From contig CP046179.1 of the NCBI GenBank assembly GCA_014075275.1, positions 753,932 through 817,931 of the forward strand: a stretch of 64,000 bases of DNA, given 5' to 3'. The notes below the pieces were generated by a model. The model made no database searches. It saw only the letters and a list, made by a program, of their open reading frames with translations, and was not told the origin of the DNA. Origin of the DNA: Boseongicola sp. (GTDB taxonomy: Bacteria; Pseudomonadota; Alphaproteobacteria; Rhodobacterales; Rhodobacteraceae). Made by a program: the position numbers and the translations under genes. Positions 17,341-26,496 of this stretch are shown in pieces. Positions within the stretch are counted from its first letter, which is position 1, and each line of letters opens with the position of its first letter.

Positions 17341-18873
17341 TTGGACGCAGTTAATAACACTTCGGGCACCATTCGGCTTCATGCAAACGACAACGTTGTC
17401 ATAGCGTTACGCGATCTGGTGGCTGGTGAGACATTTGCAGATGTAGAGGCACCATTGGTGTCGAAGATCGGACGGGGCCACAAAGTGGCGGCTGAGGCGA
17501 TCACTGCGGGCAGTAGTGTTTATCGATATGGCCAGATCATTGGGCAAGCAAAATCCGATATAGCGCCGGGCGAACACGTTCACGGGCACAATCTGGGGAT
17601 GGGAGATCATCAACAGGATTATGCCCATGCCAGTGCTGCTGTTGCTTTGCCGAAGATTTCTGAAAAACGGGAGTTTCAGGGATATCACCGTGCTGATGGC
17701 CGGGTGGGCACGCGAAACTATGTTGGCATTCTGACAACCGTGAACTGCTCGGGGTCTGTGGCCCGCTTCATAGCTGAGGCTGCTGAAAAATCGGGGTTGC
17801 TGGACGAATTTCCCAATGTCGACGGTGTGGTGCCGATTGTGCATGGAACCGGGTGCGGCATGTCGCTGCGCCATGAAGGCTTTGCAACGTTGTTTCGGAC
17901 GTTGTCGGGTTATGTGCAGCATCCGAATTTTGCCGGTGTCTTGCTTATTGGTCTTGGCTGCGAAGTTATGCAACTTTCAGAGCTGGTTGGCGGACGTGCT
18001 ATCCGCCCTGACGGTGAACTTCGGTATATGACGATCCAGAACGAAGGCGGCACACGTCGCACCATTGAACGTGGGTTGGCCGAGCTGCGTGGCGTTTTGG
18101 AGATTGCCAATTTGTCGGTGCGGGCACCCGCGCAAGCATCTGAAATAACAGTTGGCATGCAATGTGGCGGTTCGGATGGGTATTCCGGGATCACTGCCAA
18201 CCCTGCGCTGGGCTATGCCTCGGATTTGCTGGTGCGCCATGGGGGCACGACCATTTTATCGGAAACATCCGAGATTTATGGGGCGGAGCATTTGCTGACG
18301 CGGCGGGCCGAAACGGTGGAGGTCGGTGAAAAGCTGATCGAGCGAATTCGGTGGTGGGAGGATTACACCGCTAAAAACGACGGCGAGATGGATAACAACC
18401 CAAGCCCCGGCAACAAGCGCGGTGGGTTAACGACGATTTTGGAGAAATCCCTGGGCGCGACCGCCAAGGGCGGCACTGCACCCTTGCGGGATGTCTACAA
18501 GTTTGGCGCGCGCGTCGACAAGAAGGGCTTCGTCTTTATGGACAGCCCCGGCTTTGATCCCTGTTCGGTGACCGGGCAGGTGGCATCAGGGTCCAACATT
18601 ATTGTCTTCACGACGGGCCGAGGCTCGGTTTCCGGGTTCAAGCCGTCACCCTGCATCAAGCTGGCGACCAATTCGGAAATGTATGCCCGCATGAAGGATG
18701 ACATGGATCTGAACTGCGGAGACATCGTGACTGACGGCGTTTCAATTGAAGCGAAGGGTGAAGAATTGTTCGAGCTGATCCTGCGCATCGCCAGTGGCGA
18801 GCAGACGCGCAGCGAAGAGCTTGGATTTGGTGGTGCTGAGTTTGTTCCCTGGCAAATGGGAGCTGTGATGTAG
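17341..18873 (+). CDS. UxaA-family sugar-acid dehydratase (altronate/galactarate dehydratase type)
   Basis: A protein of 510 residues from the TTG at 17341. A short SAF-like N-terminal part (IRLHANDNVVIALRDL, about residues 10-90) is followed by the large UxaA core with TVNCSGSVARF, GTGCGMS and GLGCEVMQ, and Cys/His-rich metal sites. The family dehydrates aldonates such as altronate, galactarate and L-galactonate-type acids. An ATG in the same frame lies at 17263, but it falls inside the palindrome; the TTG preceded by GAGGGG is preferred. It heads the plus-strand operon, and would dehydrate the aldonate made by the opposite arm. Confidence 0.85.
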   Translation: MDAVNNTSGTIRLHANDNVVIALRDLVAGETFADVEAPLVSKIGRGHKVAAEAITAGSSVYRYGQIIGQAKSDIAPGEHVHGHNLGMGDHQQDYAHASAAVALPKISEKREFQGYHRADGRVGTRNYVGILTTVNCSGSVARFIAEAAEKSGLLDEFPNVDGVVPIVHGTGCGMSLRHEGFATLFRTLSGYVQHPNFAGVLLIGLGCEVMQLSELVGGRAIRPDGELRYMTIQNEGGTRRTIERGLAELRGVLEIANLSVRAPAQASEITVGMQCGGSDGYSGITANPALGYASDLLVRHGGTTILSETSEIYGAEHLLTRRAETVEVGEKLIERIRWWEDYTAKNDGEMDNNPSPGNKRGGLTTILEKSLGATAKGGTAPLRDVYKFGARVDKKGFVFMDSPGFDPCSVTGQVASGSNIIVFTTGRGSVSGFKPSPCIKLATNSEMYARMKDDMDLNCGDIVTDGVSIEAKGEELFELILRIASGEQTRSEELGFGGAEFVPWQMGAVM

Positions 18874-18932
18874 AAGCGCGAGGTTAATCGCGTCTGTAAA
18901 AACATAACGAATTCAACAAGGAGGAGAAGAAA

Positions 18933-20408
18933 GTGTTAAGAAAGATATTAGGAGGGACCGCGCTAGCGATGGCAACGGCTTTGACGCCGATGACCGCTGC
19001 CGCGGATGACCATTATGATGGTGTCACCATCAATATCCTGACACGTCCAGGCCCCGTTATCGCTGGCCGCATGGTCGAACGCGGCGAAGAATTCAAAGCC
19101 ATGACTGGCGCTGAAGTTCGCGTGGCCGAAGTGCCGTTTGCCGAGATCTTCCAGAAACTTCTGACAGACTGGGCGACCGGCACTAATTCGATTGATGTTG
19201 GCGTCTTTGCCTCGGGTTGGGGTGTTGAGCTTGTTGCCGGTGGTCTGGTTGAAAACCTTGATCCCTATATCGCTGCCGACGACAAGATCGATCTTCAGGA
19301 CATCGCGCCTTACTTCCGTGACTTTAATCAGAAGGTTGAAGGCTCGACATACTTCATCACAATCGATGGCGACTTCCAGATGATGTATTATCGGACGGAC
19401 GTCTTCGAAGAGAATGGATTGGAGCCGCCACGCACTTGGGAAGAATACCTTGAAGTTGGTGCAGCTATCCATGGCAAGGACATGAATGGCGATGGCGAGC
19501 CGGACTACGGATCATGCACGTTCATGAAGCGGAACGCGCAGAGTTACTTTGCTATCCAATCCGTTGCGGCAAGCATGGTTCAGTCGAAAGGCACCGGCGA
19601 GGGGCTTTACTTTGACCCTGCCACGATGAAGCCCAAGATTAACAACGATGCCTGGAAGAAAGCGTTTGAAGTCTTCAATGCTTCGGTCGCATTCAACCCA
19701 CCCGATGTTCTGAACCACGACATTGGCGATACGCGGTCTTTGGCGCTTGCCGGACGTTGCGGCATGGTCATCGACTGGGGCGATATCGGCCCGCTTTCCA
19801 TCGAAGAAGGCAGCCAGATCAAGGACAAAGTTGGCGCGATCATCATGCCGGGTTCAATGGAAATGCTTGATACTGCTTCAGGCGAACTTGTTGCCTGTGA
19901 TGCCAATTCTTGCCCACATGCGGTTGATGGTGTGAACTTCGCTCCGTTTGCGGCCTTTGGTGGTTGGACCGGTGCCGTTTCGGCGACGCTGGATGATCAG
20001 AAGAAGCAGGCGGCATACGACTTTCTGAGCTACATGAACCAGGCAGAACAGTCGAATGTGGACGTGACTATGGGCTGGACCGGCTACAACCCGTATCGGA
20101 ACTCGCAGCTTGAGGATACGGCCGCATGGGTCGAGGCAGGCTTCAGTGAAGCATCCGCCGAGAACTATCTGAGTGCGATCAAGGAAAGCCTGAACCATCC
20201 GAACATGGCGTCAGATTTCCGCATTCCGGGTGCGCAGCAGTACACCGGTGTGGTACTTGACCGCGAGTTGGCCCGTTATCTTGCCGGTGAAATCACCGTT
20301 GAGCAGGCTCTGGCCAACATCGAAGAAGGTTGGGAAGAAATTACTGATGACTTTGGTCGCGAAGACCAGGCAGCAATCTATTCGCTGTCTCTGGGCATCA
20401 CGAACTAA
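18933..20408 (+). CDS. ABC sugar importer, substrate-binding protein
   Basis: A 491-residue periplasmic binding protein of extracellular family 1. The signal peptide covers about residues 1-24 (MLRKILGGTALAMA to TAAADD). The fold motif VTINILTRPGPVIAG opens the mature part, and NVDVTMGWTGYNPYR lies in the C-terminal lobe. It is longer than the usual 400-440 residues. The GTG start follows AGGAGGAG. It is followed by two permeases and an ATPase, so this is a complete import system. Confidence 0.9.
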   Translation: MLRKILGGTALAMATALTPMTAAADDHYDGVTINILTRPGPVIAGRMVERGEEFKAMTGAEVRVAEVPFAEIFQKLLTDWATGTNSIDVGVFASGWGVELVAGGLVENLDPYIAADDKIDLQDIAPYFRDFNQKVEGSTYFITIDGDFQMMYYRTDVFEENGLEPPRTWEEYLEVGAAIHGKDMNGDGEPDYGSCTFMKRNAQSYFAIQSVAASMVQSKGTGEGLYFDPATMKPKINNDAWKKAFEVFNASVAFNPPDVLNHDIGDTRSLALAGRCGMVIDWGDIGPLSIEEGSQIKDKVGAIIMPGSMEMLDTASGELVACDANSCPHAVDGVNFAPFAAFGGWTGAVSATLDDQKKQAAYDFLSYMNQAEQSNVDVTMGWTGYNPYRNSQLEDTAAWVEAGFSEASAENYLSAIKESLNHPNMASDFRIPGAQQYTGVVLDRELARYLAGEITVEQALANIEEGWEEITDDFGREDQAAIYSLSLGITN

Positions 20409-20486
20409 GTCTCTCCCAAGAGGCAGGCGGATCGCATGGTCCGCCTGCCTCACGTCTTTCTCAGTCAACGCACCACGGAGACCACG

Positions 20487-21575
20487 ATGAACGAATGGCT
20501 CGACAGACATATGGGTCGGCTGTTTCTGGCACCTGCGGTGACGTTGATTCTGATTTTCTCAATTTTCCCACTTGTTGCGTCGTTAATCATGGCGTTTGCG
20601 CGCATTCGATTTTCGGCAGGTGGTTTCAAGGTGCGCTTTGTCGGATGGCGCAATTTCGACAAGCAATTTTTCGGTTCTGAACAGTTTCATCTGATTGGAA
20701 CGTTCTCACAGGTTTCCATCTTGGGCTGGATATTCGGACTGTCGGCGAGTGCGGCCTTGTTTTGGTGGATCACCAAATATGTACGCAGTCACTTCACCTG
20801 GTTTGGATTTGTCGGACGCGTGATCACGCTTGCGATGGGCTTGGCTTTGACGTGGATGTTCGCGGGCACCTTGCTGAGCGGCAATCTGTTTGGGACGGTT
20901 GGCACCACGCTGTTTTACGTTTTGGTTGGATGTGGTGTTCAGTTTCTGATTGGCACTGCGCTGGCCTATGCTTGTTCGCAGAGCATTCGAGGCAAGACCG
21001 CGTTTCGGGTTATTTTCTTTGTTCCGATGATGATCACGCCCATTGGAGTTGGCTACACTTTTCGCATGATGGCCGACACGACCAAAGGCCCGTTTTCCGA
21101 GGTCTGGCAATGGATTGGCTTGGGTAACTTTGCCTGGGCAGCCGATCCTTGGGCAGCGCGAATTTTCATCGTGATTGCCGATAGTTGGCAGTGGATACCT
21201 TTTGTCTTCATCATGATGTTGGCGGCATTTGAAAGCGTTTCGCGAGACTTAACAGAAGCCGCCGAGCTGGATGGGGCCGGTCCCTGGCAGAGCTTCAAGG
21301 AAATTACCTGGCCGCACGTCTTGCCCATTGCAGCAACGGTCATGCTGATCCGCGCTATTGAGGCATTCAAAATCGTTGATTTGCCGAACATCATGACGTC
21401 GGGCGGCCCCGGAATTGCGACCGAGTCTGTATCGCTTCAAGCCTATTATGCATGGCGAAGTCTGGATTTGGGTTCAGCTTCGGCCATCGCCTATATCCTG
21501 TTGTTCCTCACTGTCGTGATCTGTGTGTCTTTCTTTAACCTTGTGGTGCTTGCGCGGATTAGGAAACAGAGATGA
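20487..21575 (+). CDS. ABC sugar importer, permease 1 (MalF type)
   Basis: A 362-residue inner-membrane permease with about eight hydrophobic segments. The EAA loop that contacts the ATPase is seen as EAAELDGAGPWQSFKEITWP at about residue 260. Start MNEWLDRHMGRL at 20487 has CGGAG 6 nt upstream; an earlier in-frame start at 20436 lacks a site. It is longer than typical (about 300) because of an extra hydrophobic stretch near residues 85-145. The next permease starts within its stop codon (ATGA). Confidence 0.9.
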   Translation: MNEWLDRHMGRLFLAPAVTLILIFSIFPLVASLIMAFARIRFSAGGFKVRFVGWRNFDKQFFGSEQFHLIGTFSQVSILGWIFGLSASAALFWWITKYVRSHFTWFGFVGRVITLAMGLALTWMFAGTLLSGNLFGTVGTTLFYVLVGCGVQFLIGTALAYACSQSIRGKTAFRVIFFVPMMITPIGVGYTFRMMADTTKGPFSEVWQWIGLGNFAWAADPWAARIFIVIADSWQWIPFVFIMMLAAFESVSRDLTEAAELDGAGPWQSFKEITWPHVLPIAATVMLIRAIEAFKIVDLPNIMTSGGPGIATESVSLQAYYAWRSLDLGSASAIAYILLFLTVVICVSFFNLVVLARIRKQR

Positions 21576-22624
21576 GTCAACCATTGACCCGCAAACGCAG
21601 CATCTTTGAGGCCCCGGCCATTGGGCAGAAATCGACGGCGACCAAGATCGTGCTGTATTCAATGCTGCTAATCTGGTCGGCCTTCGTGCTGTTCCCGATC
21701 TATTGGCTGGTGATCACGTCTTTCAAGGATGCCGCGGACGTTAATCAGGGGCCTTTCTTCATCCCATGGGTAGATTTTCAGCCGAGTTTGCATGCGTGGA
21801 AAGAGCTTTTTGTCATCGACTATGAAGATACGCTCAGGGCCTATTTCAATTCGATCGTCATTTCGCTGTCGGCCACCGGGCTGTCGGTATTGATCGGATC
21901 GATGGCGGCCTATGCTTTAAGTCGCGTCGTTTATGCCCCGAACCTGATTACGATCCTGTTCTTCGTGTTTTTGCTGGCGATGACCGGTGTAGCAATTGGT
22001 GTCTACGAGATGGACTGGCGGTTGGCGATGGCGGTTGCCATTGCGCTGTTCTTTTTCCTGGCGCGGGCGGTGGGGAACCTGTATCAATTCCGACTGCACA
22101 ACGGTGATATTCTGTTCTGGATCATCTCGCAGCGCATTCTGGCGCCGATTGTTGTGGTTGTTCCGATTTACATGATGTTCCAGTCCGTGCGCCTGTTGGA
22201 CACCCACATAGCGATCATCATCACTTACGCCGTGGTCAACATGCCGATTGTGGTTTGGCTGATGTATGATTTCTTCAACTCGATCCCACGCGATCTGGAA
22301 GAAAGTGCGCAGTTGGACGGGGCCACGATGATTGGCACTTTCCGCGAGATTGTGTTGCCACTGTCGCGCACCGGATTGGCAGCGACGACGTTGTTGGTGA
22401 TGATCCTTAGTTGGAACGAATACTTGTTGGCGCTGTTCCTTTCGACAACCAAGGCGCAGACCATGCCGCTTTTGGTGGCAGCAATGAATGCGGGTGAACG
22501 TGGCATCTTGTGGTGGTCCATGTCGGTCGCAATTATCGTCATGATCATTCCGGTCGTCATTCTGGCCATTGTCTTACAAAAATATATCTCGAAAGGGCTC
22601 CTTGTCGGGGCTGTAAAAGGGTAG
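21572..22624 (+). CDS. ABC sugar importer, permease 2 (MalG type)
   Basis: A 350-residue inner-membrane permease; the EAA loop is EESAQLDGATMIGTFREIVL. As in permease 1, an extra hydrophobic region is present, here about residues 120-170 (LITILFFVFLLAMTG and LAMAVAIALFFFLARA). The gene overlaps the previous one by 4 bp and is followed by the ATPase after 5 bp. Confidence 0.9.
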   Translation: MSQPLTRKRSIFEAPAIGQKSTATKIVLYSMLLIWSAFVLFPIYWLVITSFKDAADVNQGPFFIPWVDFQPSLHAWKELFVIDYEDTLRAYFNSIVISLSATGLSVLIGSMAAYALSRVVYAPNLITILFFVFLLAMTGVAIGVYEMDWRLAMAVAIALFFFLARAVGNLYQFRLHNGDILFWIISQRILAPIVVVVPIYMMFQSVRLLDTHIAIIITYAVVNMPIVVWLMYDFFNSIPRDLEESAQLDGATMIGTFREIVLPLSRTGLAATTLLVMILSWNEYLLALFLSTTKAQTMPLLVAAMNAGERGILWWSMSVAIIVMIIPVVILAIVLQKYISKGLLVGAVKG

Positions 22625-22629
22625 CGACT

Positions 22630-23709
22630 ATGACCGCTGAAATCACAGGCGACGCCAAGGCGATCACCATTCGTGACATGAACAAATTCTATGGATCCTT
22701 TCATGCGTTGAAGGACTTTTCGTTAGAGGTGGAAGCGGGCGAGTTTCTGGTTTTGCTGGGCCCGTCGGGCTGTGGGAAATCTACGGCGCTGCGCATGATT
22801 GCCGGGCTGGAAAGCATATCGTCAGGCGATCTGCTGATTGGTGACAACGATGTCACCGATGTGCTTCCTAAGTATCGTGACATTGCGATGGTGTTTCAGT
22901 CTTACGCGCTTTACCCGCACAAAACCGTGGCCGAAAATATCGGGTTTCCGCTGAAAGTTGCCAAGACGCCAGTTGACGAGATGGCGGCTGCGGTTCGTGC
23001 GGCGGCGGATCAGGTGGAGCTGGGCGAGTTGCTGGAGCGCTATCCCGGCCAATTATCTGGTGGTCAAAGGCAGAGGGTAGCCTTGGCGCGGGCTATTATC
23101 CGGCGGCCATCGGTCTTTTTGATGGATGAACCGCTGAGCAATCTGGACGCCAAACTGCGTGGGAATATGCGCGCAGAACTTAAGCATATGCAGGGTGAAC
23201 TGGGGATTACGACGATCTATGTCACCCACGACCAGATTGAGGCTATGACCCTGGCGCATCGCGTTGCGATCATGAAAGACGGGATTTTACAACAGCTTGG
23301 AACCCCGAAAGAGGTGTATTCGGATCCGGCGAACTTGTTCGTTGCAGGTTTCATGGGATCACCGCCAATGAACTTTGTTAATGGTGCCATTTCGAATGGA
23401 ACGTTTGAAGCAAAGGGCGTTAGCGCGAATGTTGACAGTGCGCCGGATTCCAAATCAGTGACACTGGGGTTTCGTCCAGAGGACTGCGATATCGTAGAGG
23501 CCGGCCAAGGATTGCTTGATGCGGATGTCTACACGGTCGAGATGACGGGCGATCAGGTGCTGGTCACCTTACGGCTGGAAGGCACGCCATTAGTCGTGAA
23601 GATGCCGAAGGAATTTGAAATATCGGACGGGCAAGAAGCTGGCATCACGTTAGACCCTAGCCATCTTTACTTCTTTGATGGCGATAGCGGGGCGCGGTTG
23701 CGGTTCTGA
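22630..23709 (+). CDS. ABC sugar importer, ATPase (UgpC/MalK type)
   Basis: A 359-residue ATPase. Walker A is GPSGCGKST, the signature LSGGQRQRVALARA, Walker B FLMDEPLSNLD, and the switch His lies in YVTHDQIEA. A C-terminal TOBE/OB regulatory domain covers about residues 240-359. Start MTAEITGDAKAI at 22630 is chosen because the frame upstream overlaps the permease. ATPases of this class energise carbohydrate uptake and are often shared between importers. Confidence 0.95.
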   Translation: MTAEITGDAKAITIRDMNKFYGSFHALKDFSLEVEAGEFLVLLGPSGCGKSTALRMIAGLESISSGDLLIGDNDVTDVLPKYRDIAMVFQSYALYPHKTVAENIGFPLKVAKTPVDEMAAAVRAAADQVELGELLERYPGQLSGGQRQRVALARAIIRRPSVFLMDEPLSNLDAKLRGNMRAELKHMQGELGITTIYVTHDQIEAMTLAHRVAIMKDGILQQLGTPKEVYSDPANLFVAGFMGSPPMNFVNGAISNGTFEAKGVSANVDSAPDSKSVTLGFRPEDCDIVEAGQGLLDADVYTVEMTGDQVLVTLRLEGTPLVVKMPKEFEISDGQEAGITLDPSHLYFFDGDSGARLRF

Positions 23710-23791
23710 CGAATTGATCATGCAGTTCGACAGGATTCTGGACAAACCGGTGAATTAGGGGTCAACTTTCTGCAAGGGAGAGGACACGAAT

Positions 23792-24727
23792 ATGCAACCA
23801 AACGCCGACGATATCAGCCATCCGGTCAGTGCAGAACTGACCACGCAGCTTAAGGACATCAAAAAAGAGCTGCCGCTTAGGGTTCTGTCAGAAGATGATT
23901 GGACCCATTGGATCACCAAAGGGTTCGTGATTGTGCGCAATGCCGTTCCGGCTGCGCAGGCAAAGGCTCTGGCAGATGTGTTGTGGGAGTTTGACGAAAA
24001 GGATCCGAGCGATCCGTCAACCTGGTATGCGCCCCAACGGCGCGCTCATGTACGTGCAGAGTTGAACAATGCGGGCATGGTCGAGATTTATCACCATCAG
24101 GCGCTTTGGGATAACCGGCAGACCCAGCGTGTTTACGATGCCTTTGTGGATATCTGGGATCGGACTGACCTTTGGGTGACCATCGACCGCGCCAATTTGA
24201 ACGTTCCCAAGAAGGGGGCGACATCCAAGGACGGGTTTATTCATTGGGATGTGAATACTGCGCTTGATCCGCCACCGATCGGGGTTCAGGGCGTCTTAAG
24301 TCTGGATATTCAGGACGATGAAACCGGTGGGTTTCAGTGTGCGCCTTACTTGTTCGAGCATTTCGACCAGTGGGTGAAGACACAGCCTGATGACCGCAAT
24401 CCGCTTTTGCCGGACATGGACGGGATCGAACGCGAGAATATTTCGCTGAACCCGGGCGATCTGATGATCTTCAATTCGCTTCTGGCCCATGGCGTGCGAC
24501 CGAATATTTCTAAGAATAAAGTGCGCTTGGCGCAATATATTTCGATGCATCCGGCTGAACCAAGTAACCATGCTGAAAAGGACGAGCGCGTGCGGCTTTG
24601 GCACGATATAGAGCCGCCGGACCGTCCTGATTTTCCGGGTGATCCACGGGATTGGGAAAAGCAAAATGTAAAGCCGGCGGAGCTGACAGAGCTTGGTGAG
24701 CGGTTGTTGGGGTCTAAGGCCTGGTAG
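23792..24727 (+). CDS. Phytanoyl-CoA dioxygenase (PhyH) family oxygenase
   Basis: A 311-residue non-heme Fe(II)/2-oxoglutarate oxygenase. The facial triad is H151-x-D153 (FIHWDVN) and distal H233 (LLAHGVRPN), with Arg236 suited to bind 2-oxoglutarate. GGGAGAGG lies 8 nt before the ATG. It follows the ATPase gene after 82 bp on the same strand, as the last gene of the sugar uptake operon. Members hydroxylate many small molecules; oxidative removal of an O-methyl or similar group from the imported sugar is one possible role, as inference only. Confidence 0.83.
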   Translation: MQPNADDISHPVSAELTTQLKDIKKELPLRVLSEDDWTHWITKGFVIVRNAVPAAQAKALADVLWEFDEKDPSDPSTWYAPQRRAHVRAELNNAGMVEIYHHQALWDNRQTQRVYDAFVDIWDRTDLWVTIDRANLNVPKKGATSKDGFIHWDVNTALDPPPIGVQGVLSLDIQDDETGGFQCAPYLFEHFDQWVKTQPDDRNPLLPDMDGIERENISLNPGDLMIFNSLLAHGVRPNISKNKVRLAQYISMHPAEPSNHAEKDERVRLWHDIEPPDRPDFPGDPRDWEKQNVKPAELTELGERLLGSKAW

Positions 24728-24746
24728 GCCGGAGCCTGTTTGGAAG

Positions 24747-24775
24747 CGGCGGTTTATTTGACATTAAGACCGCCG
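24747..24775. terminator. Hairpin between the convergent phyH and alkX-like genes
   Basis: CGGCGGT and ACCGCCG form a 7-bp stem with a 15-nt loop. Neither strand shows a strong T-run directly after it, so termination is uncertain; position between two convergent genes is the main support. Confidence 0.35.
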
Positions 24776-24790
24776 TATAACTTTCTGTTA

Positions 24791-25957
24791 TCACGGGCTC
24801 CACTGGACTTTATCAAATCCAACAAAACGGCGTAGACGATCAAGTTCAGCTGCGAGTTTCTCATGGCGTGATGCTGGCCATCTGACGCGGTCTTCGGGCC
24901 AAAAGTTGATGACGTTCAGGGTTGATGCCTTGCGGTCGGTTTTGATTTCGATGCGCCCGACAAACCGGCGGCCTTCGAGAATTGGGAAAACATAGTAGCC
25001 CCAAACCCGTTTTGCGGCGGGGACGAACATTTCGACGCGATATTCAAAGCCGAACAGCCGATTGAGGCGATTGCGATTGCGTATGACCGGATCGAAGGGA
25101 TTGAGGATGCGCAGCCGAGATGTTGTGGGCTGAAGGTCGGCCAAACGTTCTTCGATGTCAGCGGTTGCAAGTCTATCAACCCATTCGCCGTCTGCGGATT
25201 GGACTTGAACGGGAACAAGCGAGCTTTGATTGGTGCTGACCCAGTCTTTGACTTCGTCGGATGTGACCGCGTCCCAGTAACGTTGGATGTCGCCGGGCGC
25301 GGCGAACCCCATGCGGTTGAGCGCGGCATTGCAGAGCCAGTCGATCTGATCGGCCTCGGGCATATTGGCTTTATGCAGGTTTTCGGGGAAAATTCGCTCT
25401 GCCAGATCGTAAAATTTGGTGAAATTGACGCGATGGCAGGTGGCGAGCTCGCCCGCATACCACATGTAATCCAGCGCCATCTTGTGCGGCGGGCGCGTCC
25501 ACATTTCCTTTGAGCCGTCAATTGTGCTGTTGAAGGATTTGGTGGACAGGGCACCCTCGGTGCGAATGCGATCTTTGATGACCTCGCGCGCTGCTTCGTC
25601 CGGCAAGCCCTTGAACCAACCGGAACGGTCATAGAGTGCTTTCATGCGGCTGAATTGTCTTTGCCACATGGGCAAAAACTCCATGGGGATGACAGATGCG
25701 TCGTGTGTGAAATGTTCGAATATGGCCCGATCTTTGGCCATAAGTTTGTCGAGCATCGGTTCGCGATAGTTTTGGTTGCGGCTCCAAAGGATGTGGTGGT
25801 GCGCACGGGCAACGACCTGGATGGAATCCAGTTGCACGAAGCCGAGACTCTTGATGGTCTGAAGGACATCCGGCTGGCCGGTTGGCGTTTGCCCAAGCCC
25901 TTGCAATTGCAGCCAAAGTTGGCGGGCGGTCTTATTGTCAATGCGCAGTGGCTGCAT
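24791..25957 (-). CDS. Winged-helix DNA glycosylase, AlkX/YcaQ type
   Basis: A 388-residue protein of the HTH_42 (AlkZ/YcaQ) superfamily, made of tandem winged helices. Near the N terminus it has VQLDSIQVVARAHHHILWSR. The motif Q-L-D fits the AlkX/YcaQ branch, whereas the AlkZ branch carries Q-x-Q. Proteins of this branch unhook interstrand DNA crosslinks by cutting N-glycosyl bonds of alkylated bases. Start MQPLRIDNKTAR at 25957 is chosen as the first one in the conserved fold; the 26 codons before it look like read-through. It is divergent from yajC. Confidence 0.83.
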   Translation of the reverse strand: MQPLRIDNKTARQLWLQLQGLGQTPTGQPDVLQTIKSLGFVQLDSIQVVARAHHHILWSRNQNYREPMLDKLMAKDRAIFEHFTHDASVIPMEFLPMWQRQFSRMKALYDRSGWFKGLPDEAAREVIKDRIRTEGALSTKSFNSTIDGSKEMWTRPPHKMALDYMWYAGELATCHRVNFTKFYDLAERIFPENLHKANMPEADQIDWLCNAALNRMGFAAPGDIQRYWDAVTSDEVKDWVSTNQSSLVPVQVQSADGEWVDRLATADIEERLADLQPTTSRLRILNPFDPVIRNRNRLNRLFGFEYRVEMFVPAAKRVWGYYVFPILEGRRFVGRIEIKTDRKASTLNVINFWPEDRVRWPASRHEKLAAELDRLRRFVGFDKVQWSP

Positions 25958-26160
25958 GGGATCTGCTTTAGTCTTGGGGTGACGGGATGGCGCGGCGCGA
26001 TTATGGGGTGATTTGGCGGCATGAGCGCGGATCATTCAAGCGCAAAAGGTGGTGTTTTTAGCATGCTCCCTTGCTTGCCAACCAATTCGCCCACAGATAG
26101 GGTCTGCGCCAACGTCAAACAGGGGGCAACGCGCCCTTATAACAACAAGGATTAAAAGCC

Positions 26161-26487
26161 ATGTTCGTCACGCCTGCTTATGCTCAGGCCGCTGGCGGCG
26201 GGGATGTTTTCACCTCGCTCGTCATCCCGATGGTGCTGATTTTCGGTATCATGTATTTCCTGCTGATCCGGCCGCAGCAAAAGAAACTGAAAGAGCATCA
26301 GGCGATGGTCGACGGAGTGCGCCGTGGTGACCAAGTTGTGACTGCCGGTGGCTTGTTGGGCAAAGTGACCAAAGTTAAAGACGACGGTGAAATCGAAGTT
26401 GAGATTTCGCAAGGCGTGAATGTGCGTGTCGTCAAGCATACGCTGACCCAGGTACGTTCGAAGACCGAGCCGGCCAACAAAAACTAA
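26161..26487 (+). CDS. yajC: Sec translocase accessory subunit YajC
   Basis: A 108-residue protein with a single membrane helix at about residues 18-40 (VIPMVLIFGIMYFLLIRPQQ), followed by the conserved QQKKLKEHQAMV and the GGLLGKV loop. It belongs to the SecDF-YajC complex. secD begins 9 bp downstream. Confidence 0.95.
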   Translation: MFVTPAYAQAAGGGDVFTSLVIPMVLIFGIMYFLLIRPQQKKLKEHQAMVDGVRRGDQVVTAGGLLGKVTKVKDDGEIEVEISQGVNVRVVKHTLTQVRSKTEPANKN

Positions 26488-26496
26488 GGGGCTTTC

